Positions 1 to 7,862 of a stretch of DNA of 7,964 nt are shown piece by piece. A model generated the notes under the pieces. The model saw only the letters and a program-made list of their open reading frames with translations, searched no databases and was not told where the DNA came from. Numbering within the stretch: position 1 is the stretch's first letter; each line of letters opens with the position of its first letter. This DNA comes from Ferruginibacter sp. (GTDB taxonomy: Bacteria > Bacteroidota > Bacteroidia > Chitinophagales > Chitinophagaceae), in the NCBI GenBank assembly GCA_018882645.1, contig VERM01000061.1, positions 1 to 7,964 on the forward strand, given 5' to 3'. The translations under genes were made by a program, and so were the position numbers.

Positions 1-1547
1 TACATGCATATAATGCCTCCAATACAGCAGATCTTACTAGGATGAATGCAGCAACAAATACCAATGACGGAACAGGTAATTATGGCAATGACGGTGAGAA
101 CATGCAGTTTATAGACATTGATTTAAATGCTGCAACCAAAAATTCTTCTTCAGCCAATCTCGTGCTTCCTGCAGGAATCAACACAATCAAATATGCACGT
201 TTATACTGGGGAGGAAGATTTGACACAACGGGCATAGTAAATGTGGCCGATACTTTGAGAAAAGTTAAACTTCGTTTCGGCACAGCCACGAGTTATAACA
301 ACATCAATGCACCCATAACCAATGTTGATCAAAGTATCGTTCAGCTCAGTGGTGTAAATACTTCACAAAAAATTTATCAGGCCTATACGGATATAACTGA
401 TTTTGTAAATGCCAATAAAGGAGGAACGTATACTATAGCAGATGTTCCGGCTACTACAGGAACAATAGCAAACGGTGGTTTTTTTTCCGGTTGGGCTATC
501 GTTGTTGTGTATGAAAATCTTTCGGAACCATACAACAGCGTTCGTATATTCGATGGTTTTGCCAAAGTAGCAGCAGGGACAGGCACATCTTCACTCAGCA
601 TCAACCTTACAGGCCTTGATGTCCCCAATACAACGCTCGCATCCGGTGATGCCGTAATGGGAGCAATGGTTTGGGAAGGAGATGCCAATCTGGGATCAAC
701 ATCCACTAATCCTCCAGGCGATTTCATAAAAATCAACAATATAGCTGTGAGTAACAGCCTGAATGCTGTTGCCAATTTTTGGAACGGCAGCATCACCAAA
801 AACGGAGTAAGGGTATCAGCTAAAAATCCGGATTACAACAATCAAATGGGCATCGATATTGACGAAGTGAATGTAGGAACAGGTTACAATATTTTACCAA
901 ATGCAACAACAATCAATGTTCAATTTGGAACAGAGGCTGATACTTATTTTCCCAGTTTATTTACTTTCAATGTAAGAGCCAAACAGGGATCTTTGCCCTT
1001 AAATCTATCATCCATATCTGCCAAATGGGAAAATGAAAACACATCTTTGATCAGCTGGAATACTGACTATGAAGCAGGTACAAGCTTTTTTGAAATCGAA
1101 AGAAGTCAAGACGGCTCTCAATTTCAAAGCAGAGGTAAAGTGAAAAGCAGAGGGGACGCTCACCACTATCAGTTCTCTGATCCGGTTAAGAGTAACGCTT
1201 CTGTTTATTATTATCGTTTACGAATGGTTGATGCAGATGGTGCATACAGCTACTCGCCTGTTGAAACATTAAAAAAGACAGAATGGATAAATACCAAAAA
1301 AATCATTGCTTATCCCAATCCGTTTTTATCGGATGTGAAAATAGTATGTAACAGCATGGCCTTATCAAATGCGACTATAAAGATATATTCGCAAGATGGG
1401 AAAAATATATTCATCAAAAACACCTCATTAGTAAAAGGGAAAAACATCATTTCAATCCATGAAATCAATGCTTTGAAAAAGGGGACTTATATCGTAGAGG
1501 TCAGAACGGATAATGAGTATTGGATTGAAATGCTTATCAAAAATTAA
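1..1547 (+). CDS. T9SS type A sorting domain surface/secreted protein, 5'-truncated
   Basis: The reading frame is open from the left edge, so the ATG at 42 is probably internal and the true start with its signal peptide lies outside the window. Counting from that Met, the first ~310 residues are a beta-rich adhesin-like region with LYWGG (54-58), a GTYTIADV stretch and GWAIVVVYENL (150-160) followed by IFDGF. This pattern is familiar from large Bacteroidota surface proteins, often annotated near DUF11 or DUF3344-type domains. Residues ~318-412 form the fibronectin-III-like module commonly placed before the sorting signal (ISW, FEIERSQDG, YYYRLRMVDADG). Residues ~415-501 are a type A T9SS C-terminal domain: AYPNPF at 423-428, IKIYSQDGK, GTYIVEV, short polar end. 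Known for the family: the C-terminal domain directs passage through the outer membrane and is then removed, often with attachment to A-LPS. Inference: exported structural or adhesive protein. No enzyme motif is visible, and the ligand is unknown. Confidence 0.87.
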   Translation, partial: HAYNASNTADLTRMNAATNTNDGTGNYGNDGENMQFIDIDLNAATKNSSSANLVLPAGINTIKYARLYWGGRFDTTGIVNVADTLRKVKLRFGTATSYNNINAPITNVDQSIVQLSGVNTSQKIYQAYTDITDFVNANKGGTYTIADVPATTGTIANGGFFSGWAIVVVYENLSEPYNSVRIFDGFAKVAAGTGTSSLSINLTGLDVPNTTLASGDAVMGAMVWEGDANLGSTSTNPPGDFIKINNIAVSNSLNAVANFWNGSITKNGVRVSAKNPDYNNQMGIDIDEVNVGTGYNILPNATTINVQFGTEADTYFPSLFTFNVRAKQGSLPLNLSSISAKWENENTSLISWNTDYEAGTSFFEIERSQDGSQFQSRGKVKSRGDAHHYQFSDPVKSNASVYYYRLRMVDADGAYSYSPVETLKKTEWINTKKIIAYPNPFLSDVKIVCNSMALSNATIKIYSQDGKNIFIKNTSLVKGKNIISIHEINALKKGTYIVEVRTDNEYWIEMLIKN

Positions 1548-1577
1548 TGGCTTTATTACCGATTAAAAATTTTTAAA

Positions 1578-3278
1578 ATGCCAACAAGATTCAATCTAAT
1601 CATCCTTGATTTTTTTTTCAAGCAATACAAACGCATTGCTGAAACTTTTCCCATTTTCATTTTATTATTCATTTCTTTTGAAACCTCTCATGCCCAAATT
1701 CATTTTCACAAACAGGATTCATTGAGGGGCTCAAATGGCATTGGCAGAACAGGCTGGGATGTCCTGTATTATGACATTACAGTTCAGCCCGATTTCGACA
1801 GCAAAACGATAAGGGGTGTCAATAAAATCAGATTTTTGGAAATGTCAAGAAATACAATGCAGATTGACCTGCAACAGCCAATGGAAATGGACAGTGTGTT
1901 TCTGGACAACATACCATGCCAGGTTGAGAGAGAATACGATGTATTCTGGATACAAATACCGAATGTAGGATCCTCAAAAAAAGAAAGAGAGCTTACCATT
2001 TATTTTCATGGCAAACCAAGAGAAGCAGTCAGACCGCCTTGGGATGGCGGTTGGGTTTGGAGTCGGGATGAAAATGATAATCCATGGATGAGTGTCGCTT
2101 GTCAGGGTGATGGAGCTAGTATTTGGTATCCCTGTAAAGACATTCAAAGTGATGAGCCGGATCAGGGTGCCAGCCTTAGTATTATTGTACCTGATACGTT
2201 AACTGCGATTGGTAATGGAAGACTTATTTCTACCCAACAACTTGCCAACAAACTCAAAAAATATGTTTGGATCGTTAATAATCCAATCAACAACTACAAT
2301 ATTGTTCCTTATATTGGAAAATATGTCCATTTTGAAGAAGAATACAAAGGCCTGAAAGGCCCTTTGAGTATGGATTACTGGGTTTTGGAGTACAACTATG
2401 AAAAGGCCAAGAATCATTTTAAAGATGCGCCCAAAACAATAGCGGCATTTGAACACTGGATGGGGCCATATCCGTTTTATGAAGACGGCTATAAACTTGT
2501 TGAGGCCCCCTATTTGGGAATGGAACACCAAAGCAATGTGGCTTACGGCAATCAATACAGAAAAGGCTATCTCAATTCAGACCTTTCCCGAACAGGATGG
2601 GGTTTAAAATGGGATTATATAATTGTGCATGAGACGGGACACGAATGGTTTGGGAATAATATCACTACAAAAGATATCGCCGATATGTGGGTGCAAGAGG
2701 GCTTTACCACTTACAGTGAAGTTTTGTATACTGATTATCATTTTGGAACAACAGCAGGCAATGAATATGCAAATGGTCTTAAGAAAGGAATTCTTAATGA
2801 TTATCCTGTCATCGGTAAATATGGTGTAAACAAAGAAGGAAGCAGCGACATGTATAGCAAAGGAGCTGCATTGATACACAATATCCGGCAGGTAATCCAA
2901 AACGACAGCTTATTCAGAGCTATTCTCATTGGGCTAAATAAAAAATTTTATCATGCTGTTGTTTCCACGAATGACATAGAAAATTATATCAGCGCTGCAT
3001 CCGGTATCAATTTTTCATCTGTATTCGATCAATACCTAAGAAATAACCGAATACCCATTTTGGAGTATGCAGTTGAAAAAGGAACCTTAAAATACAGATG
3101 GAACAATGCGGTATCTAATTTTAATTTGCCGCTAAAAATATACCTGGGGAAGAGAAATAAGGCAATTTGGATAAAGCCATCCTCTACCTGGAGTAAATTA
3201 AATGTAACTGATGAGTTTTCAGACATCCAGATAGACGAGAATTTCTATGTTTTCAAAAGAAGATTAGGGAAAAAATAA
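1578..3278 (+). CDS. M1 family zinc metallopeptidase (short secreted form)
   Basis: Predicted to remove N-terminal residues from peptides, using one zinc ion. The gluzincin motif HEXXHX18E is complete: HETGH at 351-355 and the third ligand E374 in WVQEGFTTY. The substrate-anchoring motif reads GMEHQ (314-318) where classical M1 enzymes have GAMEN; the Glu is E316. Y426 in MYSKGA fits the transition-state tyrosine. An N-terminal beta-sandwich (~45-250) precedes the catalytic domain (~255-460), and a short beta domain closes the protein. At 566 residues it lacks the large helical C-terminal domain of PepN-type enzymes (about 850 residues or more), as do many Bacteroidota M1 proteins. A signal peptide is visible (hydrophobic PIFILLFISF, likely cut after SHA before Q), with an unusually long N-region. 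No T9SS tail is seen, so periplasm is the most likely location. The start at 1578 is the only Met before the signal core. It follows the upstream gene by 30 bases with no promoter box seen between, so cotranscription is plausible. Confidence 0.93.
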   Translation: MPTRFNLIILDFFFKQYKRIAETFPIFILLFISFETSHAQIHFHKQDSLRGSNGIGRTGWDVLYYDITVQPDFDSKTIRGVNKIRFLEMSRNTMQIDLQQPMEMDSVFLDNIPCQVEREYDVFWIQIPNVGSSKKERELTIYFHGKPREAVRPPWDGGWVWSRDENDNPWMSVACQGDGASIWYPCKDIQSDEPDQGASLSIIVPDTLTAIGNGRLISTQQLANKLKKYVWIVNNPINNYNIVPYIGKYVHFEEEYKGLKGPLSMDYWVLEYNYEKAKNHFKDAPKTIAAFEHWMGPYPFYEDGYKLVEAPYLGMEHQSNVAYGNQYRKGYLNSDLSRTGWGLKWDYIIVHETGHEWFGNNITTKDIADMWVQEGFTTYSEVLYTDYHFGTTAGNEYANGLKKGILNDYPVIGKYGVNKEGSSDMYSKGAALIHNIRQVIQNDSLFRAILIGLNKKFYHAVVSTNDIENYISAASGINFSSVFDQYLRNNRIPILEYAVEKGTLKYRWNNAVSNFNLPLKIYLGKRNKAIWIKPSSTWSKLNVTDEFSDIQIDENFYVFKRRLGKK

Positions 3279-3309
3279 GGATCTAAATCTTCGGTCAATT
3301 ATTTTCCCT
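3266..3309. repeat. Inverted repeat joining the two convergent gene ends
   Basis: AGGGAAAA (3266-3273) pairs perfectly with TTTTCCCT (3302-3309), leaving a 28-base loop. The arms lie in the last codons of the M1 gene and of the NlpC/P60 gene; the stop codons (TAA at 3276-3278 and, on the minus strand, 3301-3299) lie just inside the stem. It could help end transcription in both directions, but GC pairs sit at the outside and A/T pairs inside, which is not the classic intrinsic terminator order. The function is therefore uncertain. Confidence 0.35.
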
Positions 3310-3994
3310 GATAAGATATGTTATGAGCCTGGCCTTCATTAGAGGATTTGTTTATCACGCGTCCAGCTCCAATAAATCTTTTCTTGTAATAATTTTCATT
3401 CAGATGATTGATGGTTACCCCATTGGTGCAAGCGGAATGTGTAAAGTATCCGTTGTAGAGATAAACGCCCACATGACTTACACCGCCCGTTGTATTGAAA
3501 AAAACCAGATCTCCCAATTGCATTTGATCATTTGAGATTCGTTTGGTTGCATCGTATTGACCTTTTGCAGCTCTGGGGAGCGAATTATTGAAAATTTCCT
3601 TGTGAAGCAAGCCGGTATATGCGCTGCAGTCGACACCTTTCTTGCTTTTTCCGCCATATAGATATCTTGTATGCCACCAATCTTCGATAAAAAGTAAGAG
3701 TGGCTCATTATCTATTTCTTCTACACTTATATCGAATTTTTGAGCATATTTGAACTGAACAGAAGAAAATTTTTCGATTTCCGATTTTTGAGAAGATGTT
3801 GCCGGTGTTGCCGAAACGATTTCTTTAGGCGATTCGGAGACTACAGCAGTTTGGTTGTATTTGACTTGTGTAGCTCTGATGGTGATATTTTCAATAAATT
3901 TAAGTTCAGGCTTTACCGCATTTTGACCTTCAGATTCTGTACACAACAGAAAGAAAGCGAAGAGTATTGTGCTATATTTTGAAATTGTATGCAT
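3299..3994 (-). CDS. Exported NlpC/P60 family cell-wall peptidase
   Basis: Predicted cysteine peptidase that cuts peptide bonds in peptidoglycan stem peptides (typically D-Glu to diamino acid). The domain covers ~98-217 of 231 residues. C123 in GVDCSAYTG is the nucleophile, H174 in GGVSHVGVYL the base, and H186 in YFTHSACTNG the third polar residue; the family's RAAKGQY and GDLVFF stretches are also present. Residues 1-24 look like a signal peptide (STILFAFFLLCTESEG), probably cleaved before Q24 or nearby. C18 follows LL, which does not fit a lipobox, so lipoprotein status is doubtful. Residues ~50-80 are a Ser/Thr/Lys-rich linker, and there is no SH3 or LysM domain. It is a single-gene unit, convergent with the M1 gene and divergent from dnaE. 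The start at 3994 is directly preceded by eight T residues on its own strand, with no Shine-Dalgarno sequence, and lies about 45 bases from a good -7 box. The specific physiological role (growth, division or recycling) cannot be told. Confidence 0.92.
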   Translation of the reverse strand: MHTISKYSTILFAFFLLCTESEGQNAVKPELKFIENITIRATQVKYNQTAVVSESPKEIVSATPATSSQKSEIEKFSSVQFKYAQKFDISVEEIDNEPLLLFIEDWWHTRYLYGGKSKKGVDCSAYTGLLHKEIFNNSLPRAAKGQYDATKRISNDQMQLGDLVFFNTTGGVSHVGVYLYNGYFTHSACTNGVTINHLNENYYKKRFIGAGRVINKSSNEGQAHNISYQGK

Positions 3995-4043
3995 AAAAAA
4001 AAGTCCGATAGTCTTTACACTATACAGGAATTTTGATTTTTTG

Positions 4044-4051
4044 CAAAAGTA
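4044..4051 (-). promoter_or_regulatory. Bacteroidota -7 promoter box for the NlpC/P60 gene
   Basis: On the minus strand this reads TACTTTTG, a full match to the Bacteroidota sigma-ABfr -7 consensus TAnnTTTG, followed by C as is common. Transcription would begin near 4036-4038, giving a leader of about 40-45 bases. I see no clear TTTG -33 element at the usual 19-21 base spacing. A TAGCAAT/ATTGCTA inverted repeat touches its upstream side. Confidence 0.6.
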
Positions 4052-4076
4052 GCAATATTTATCAATAAGATTGCTA
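4050..4076. repeat. Inverted repeat beside the NlpC/P60 -7 box
   Basis: TAGCAAT (4050-4056) and ATTGCTA (4070-4076) are perfect 7-base inverted copies with a 13-base spacer. The left arm overlaps the upstream end of the -7 box, and the whole repeat fills the spacer and -33 zone of that promoter, where a repressor could bind. An AT-rich 7-mer pair may also arise by chance. Confidence 0.3.
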
Positions 4077-4143
4077 ATATTAACAAAATAATAATCTCAC
4101 CCAATGTGGAAAAACATTCGATGTTAACCAGTTAGAGAATAAC

Positions 4144-4151
4144 GATATTTG
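4144..4151 (+). promoter_or_regulatory. dnaE: Weak candidate -7 box for dnaE
   Basis: GATATTTG matches TAnnTTTG at all positions but the first. It is the best plus-strand match I found between 3995 and 4228 and would give a leader of about 70 bases. No convincing -33 TTTG is seen, so the actual dnaE promoter may differ. A short AACAT-TCG-ATGTT inverted repeat lies just upstream at 4113-4125. Confidence 0.3.
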
Positions 4152-4228
4152 AAAAATTACCGTTTCACTTAAATAAGGGAAATATTTTAGCATTTTAAAT
4201 AATGAATCTTAATATATCTATTTAGCTA

Positions 4229-7200
4229 ATGCGTTTTAGTCACCTTCATGTACACACCCAATATTCCCTGCTTGATGGCGCTGCATCCATTAAAAGCTTG
4301 TACAAAAAAGCCATTCAGGACAACATGCCCGCACTGGCAATCAGTGATCATGGCAATATGTTTGGTGTATTTGAATTTGTAAAAGAAGCCTATAATAATT
4401 TAGATGAAAACGGGAAACCTAAATTAAAACCAATTGTGGGTTGTGAGTTTTATATTACACAGGATCGAACCAGAAAGACCTTTAGCAAAGAAGAAAAAGA
4501 TCCCCGTAACCATCAAATCCTTCTTGCAAAAAATGAAATAGGTTATAAAAATCTTGTGAAGCTTACTTCTCTAGGATATATAGAGGGTATGTACTCGAAA
4601 TATCCAAGAATTGACAAGCAGCTGATACACAAATACCATGAAGGACTCATTGCCACAACATGTTGCTTGGGTGCATTGGTTCCGCAGACCATTTTAAAAA
4701 AAGGTGAAGCGGAAGGAGAAAACGAATTTAAATGGTGGCTTAATATTTTTCAGGATGATTATTATGTGGAACTGCAGCGACATGGGATTCCGGAGCAGGA
4801 TAAAGTAAATGAGGTTTTGCTCAGGTTTGCAAAAAAATACAATGTAAAAGTCATTGCCAGCAATGACAGCCATTATGTAGACCAGAAAGATTTCAATGCG
4901 CATGATATTTTGCTATGCATCAATACAGGTGAAAAACAGGCTACTCAGGCACTTCGTGAGTTTACGGATGACGATGTGATTTCGAAAAACAAACGATTTG
5001 CATTTCCCAACGATCAGTTTTTTTTCAAAACAACGAAGGAAATGACTGAAGTATTTAATGACTTACCTGAAGCCATCGATAATACCAACGAGATTGTTGA
5101 TAAAGTCTCTTTACTCGATCTGAAAAAAGATATCTTACTCCCCCACTTTGTGGTTCCGTCTAATTTTAAAACACAGGATGAATATCTGGCGAGCATTACC
5201 TGGGCGGGTGCCAGAAAAAAGTACCAGATACTTACTCCCGAAACTGAGGAGCGTATTCAATTTGAATTAGGGGTAATTGGAAAAATGGGGTTTGCGGGAT
5301 ACTTTCTGATTGTAAGTGATTTCATTCAGGCCGGCAGAGATATTGGCGTATTTGTGGGTCCGGGCCGCGGCTCCGCCGCGGGCAGTGTAGTTGCATATTG
5401 CATTGGCATTACCAACATAGATCCCATCAAATACAATCTGCTTTTTGAGCGCTTTCTTAATCCTGAAAGAAAATCAATGCCGGATATAGATACCGATTTC
5501 GATGATGAAGGCAGACAAAAAGTAATTGACTATGTAGTACAGAAATATGGGAAAAATCAGGTGGCACAAATCATCACCTATGGCACAATGGCCGCAAAAA
5601 GCAGTATTGCAGATGTGGCAAGGGTCATGGATCTGCCCCTCCCGGAAAGCAGAGCATTGACCAAACTGGTGCCCGACAAACCCGGCGTATCACTCAAAAG
5701 AATTCTGCATGCTCCATTTACCGCCAAGGAAGCAAAGAACGGAGAAAAATCTCTTGAAGAAAAAGAGCAACTTTTAGCTGATGATATAGATAATGTAAAA
5801 AAGTTGAGAGAAATCTATCATCGCAAAGATGCACTCAGTAAAATTCTTAACGAAGCTGAAATCCTAGAGGGCTCTGTCAGAAACACAGGCATTCATGCTG
5901 CCGGAATAATCATTGCGCCTCAGGATCTGACAGACCTTATTCCTGTAGCCACTTCCAAAGAGTCAGAATTATGGCTCACTCAAATTGAAGGGAATACCAT
6001 CGAGGAAGCCGGTGTCATCAAGATGGACTTTCTGGGGTTAAAGACTCTCAGTATTATAAAAACTGCGTTGAAACTAATCAAAGAGAATCATGATGCAGAT
6101 ATTGATATCGACAACATCCCTCTGGATGATGAAAAAACTTACAGGCTTTATCAATCAGGCGATACAAATGCTACATTCCAGTTTGAAAGTGCAGGAATGC
6201 AGAAATATCTGCGTGAATTGAAACCTGATAAATTTGATGATCTCATTGCGATGAACGCTTTATATCGTCCGGGCCCAATGGCTTACATTCCTCAATTCAT
6301 AGCTCGAAAACACGGAAAAGAAATTGTTACTTATGATTTAGATTGTATGCAGGAGTATCTCGAAGATACTTATGGCATTACAGTCTATCAGGAACAAGTA
6401 ATGCTTCTCTCACAAAAGCTGGCCAATTTCAGCAAAGGTGATGCGGACGTACTAAGAAAGGCTATGGGGAAAAAACAAATTGCCACGCTGAACAAAATGA
6501 AATTGCAGTTCATCGAAGGAGCAACCGCAAACGGACACCCTAAAGGCAAATTGGAAAAAATATGGGGAGACTGGGAGGCATTTGCTCAGTATGCTTTCAA
6601 TAAATCACACTCTACATGCTATGCTTTTGTTGCTTATCAGACGGCATATCTCAAAGCACACTATCCCAGTGAGTATATGGCTGCTGTACTCAATCATGCC
6701 GGCAATATCGATAAAATAACCTTCCATATGGAAGAATGCAAACGGATGGGAATCAAAGTTCTTGGGCCTGATATCAACGAGTCACAAAATGGTTTCGCTG
6801 TAAATAAAAAAGGTGAAATACGTTTTGGATTCAGCGGACTAAAAGGCGTTGGAGAAGCGGCCATAGATAATATCATTGAGATAAGGAATAAAAACGGCAA
6901 CTTCAATGATATCTTTGATCTTGTAAAAAAAGTAAACCTTAGATGCGTCAGTAAAAAAACACTCGAGAGTCTTCTGCATAGCGGAGCTTTCGACTGTTTC
7001 AAGAATATGCACAGAGCCCAGTATCTACATCAGCCCCAGGGTGATATCCCTACTCTAGAAAAAATCGTAAAGTTCGGTTCAGTTTACCAATCTCAATCCT
7101 CTTCTGCAGGTAATACACTTTTCGGAGAGTTGCAGATGCCGGAGATTGTGCCTCCCAAAATTCCTTCATGCGATCCATGGTCGCTCACAGAACAACTCGA

Positions 7201-7846
7201 TTATGAGAAAGACGTAACCGGTATGTTCATCAGCGGACACCCGCTTGATAATTATTCCTTTGAAATAAAGCATTTTAACTTTACCCCTCTGAGTGATTTT
7301 AGCGACATCAAAAATGCAGTTGGAATTCCACCCACTACAAAGCAGATCAGGCTTGCGGGTCTTGTAATTGATGCCCAACACAGACTGACCAAAAATGGAA
7401 AAAATTTTGGAGTGCTTCAGCTGGAAGATTTCAGTGGCAAATCTGAATTCATGTTGTGGAGTGAAGATTATGTGAAATATGTGAATTATATGGAAAAAGG
7501 GAGGGTTTTGATGATCGAAGGTGCTTTCAGACAACGATACAATGGAAATCAATATGAATTCAAGATATCAAGATTGCATTTGCTGGAAACCATGAAAACG
7601 ACCATGACCAAACAACTTCATATTGATATTTCCCCTCAGTTCATTGATACTGATTTTATTAATTTTTTAGACCAAAATATCAAAAATAATCCGGGAAAAA
7701 CAGTTCTGAAATTCAATATCCATGATACGATGCATCAAAGAAAGGTCACCTTGCTGAATTTTGAAAAAGGAATCACTGTAAATGATGAATTGACAGTTTT
7801 TCTCAACAATAACAAAAATATCGATGTCATTGTGATTAGCAATTGA
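4229..7846 (+). CDS. dnaE: DNA polymerase III alpha subunit (DnaE)
   Basis: Catalytic subunit of the replicative polymerase, elongating DNA in the replisome with the beta clamp. It has 1205 residues, full length for the family. The PHP domain comes first (~1-290): HLHVHT at 5-10, SDHGN at 39-43, GCEF at 71-74, NHQILL, ATTCC, NDSHY at 212-216. The polymerase core follows: GPGRGSAAGS at 377-386, catalytic aspartates D421 and D423 in PDIDTDF, the third D600 in KMDFLGLKTL, ALYRPGPM at 677-684 and FNKSHSTCYA at 790-799. A helix-hairpin-helix region starts near GLKGVGE (870), and an OB-fold spans ~1040-1120. AGNTLFG (960-966), between these two, is a plausible internal clamp-binding motif. The start is secure: the protein begins directly with the conserved family N-terminus, and an in-frame TAG lies two codons upstream. 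No intein, frameshift or missing catalytic residue is seen. It is transcribed away from the NlpC/P60 gene. Confidence 0.98.
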   Translation: MRFSHLHVHTQYSLLDGAASIKSLYKKAIQDNMPALAISDHGNMFGVFEFVKEAYNNLDENGKPKLKPIVGCEFYITQDRTRKTFSKEEKDPRNHQILLAKNEIGYKNLVKLTSLGYIEGMYSKYPRIDKQLIHKYHEGLIATTCCLGALVPQTILKKGEAEGENEFKWWLNIFQDDYYVELQRHGIPEQDKVNEVLLRFAKKYNVKVIASNDSHYVDQKDFNAHDILLCINTGEKQATQALREFTDDDVISKNKRFAFPNDQFFFKTTKEMTEVFNDLPEAIDNTNEIVDKVSLLDLKKDILLPHFVVPSNFKTQDEYLASITWAGARKKYQILTPETEERIQFELGVIGKMGFAGYFLIVSDFIQAGRDIGVFVGPGRGSAAGSVVAYCIGITNIDPIKYNLLFERFLNPERKSMPDIDTDFDDEGRQKVIDYVVQKYGKNQVAQIITYGTMAAKSSIADVARVMDLPLPESRALTKLVPDKPGVSLKRILHAPFTAKEAKNGEKSLEEKEQLLADDIDNVKKLREIYHRKDALSKILNEAEILEGSVRNTGIHAAGIIIAPQDLTDLIPVATSKESELWLTQIEGNTIEEAGVIKMDFLGLKTLSIIKTALKLIKENHDADIDIDNIPLDDEKTYRLYQSGDTNATFQFESAGMQKYLRELKPDKFDDLIAMNALYRPGPMAYIPQFIARKHGKEIVTYDLDCMQEYLEDTYGITVYQEQVMLLSQKLANFSKGDADVLRKAMGKKQIATLNKMKLQFIEGATANGHPKGKLEKIWGDWEAFAQYAFNKSHSTCYAFVAYQTAYLKAHYPSEYMAAVLNHAGNIDKITFHMEECKRMGIKVLGPDINESQNGFAVNKKGEIRFGFSGLKGVGEAAIDNIIEIRNKNGNFNDIFDLVKKVNLRCVSKKTLESLLHSGAFDCFKNMHRAQYLHQPQGDIPTLEKIVKFGSVYQSQSSSAGNTLFGELQMPEIVPPKIPSCDPWSLTEQLDYEKDVTGMFISGHPLDNYSFEIKHFNFTPLSDFSDIKNAVGIPPTTKQIRLAGLVIDAQHRLTKNGKNFGVLQLEDFSGKSEFMLWSEDYVKYVNYMEKGRVLMIEGAFRQRYNGNQYEFKISRLHLLETMKTTMTKQLHIDISPQFIDTDFINFLDQNIKNNPGKTVLKFNIHDTMHQRKVTLLNFEKGITVNDELTVFLNNNKNIDVIVISN

Positions 7847-7853
7847 TTGCTAA
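7836..7853. repeat. Perfect palindrome over the dnaE stop codon
   Basis: TTAGCAATTGATTGCTAA is a perfect 8-base inverted repeat around a two-base centre; the dnaE stop TGA (7844-7846) lies in the middle. The RNA could form a small AT-rich hairpin, but no T-run follows directly, so a terminator role is uncertain. Confidence 0.45.
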
Positions 7854-7862
7854 AATGACAGG

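Noticed and set aside
383..799. Minus-strand open frame of 138 codons inside the surface-protein gene
   Set aside because: It is the antisense shadow of a well-supported coding region, has no recognisable domain, and no promoter or start context of its own was seen.
2199..2555. Minus-strand open frame of 118 codons inside the M1 gene
   Set aside because: It lies opposite conserved M1 catalytic-domain sequence and has hydrophobic composition typical of antisense frames.
3941..3994. Lipoprotein signal in the NlpC/P60 protein (FFLLC, Cys18)
   Set aside because: The residue before the Cys is Leu, where a lipobox needs Gly, Ala or Ser, so an ordinary signal peptide fits better.
3995..4228. A small RNA or riboswitch between the divergent genes
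   Set aside because: Only short AT-rich inverted repeats are present; there is no extended GC stem, terminator or recognisable aptamer core.
7166..7552. Minus-strand open frame of 128 codons inside dnaE
   Set aside because: It is opposite the OB-fold region of dnaE and shows no family motif; it is best explained as a shadow.
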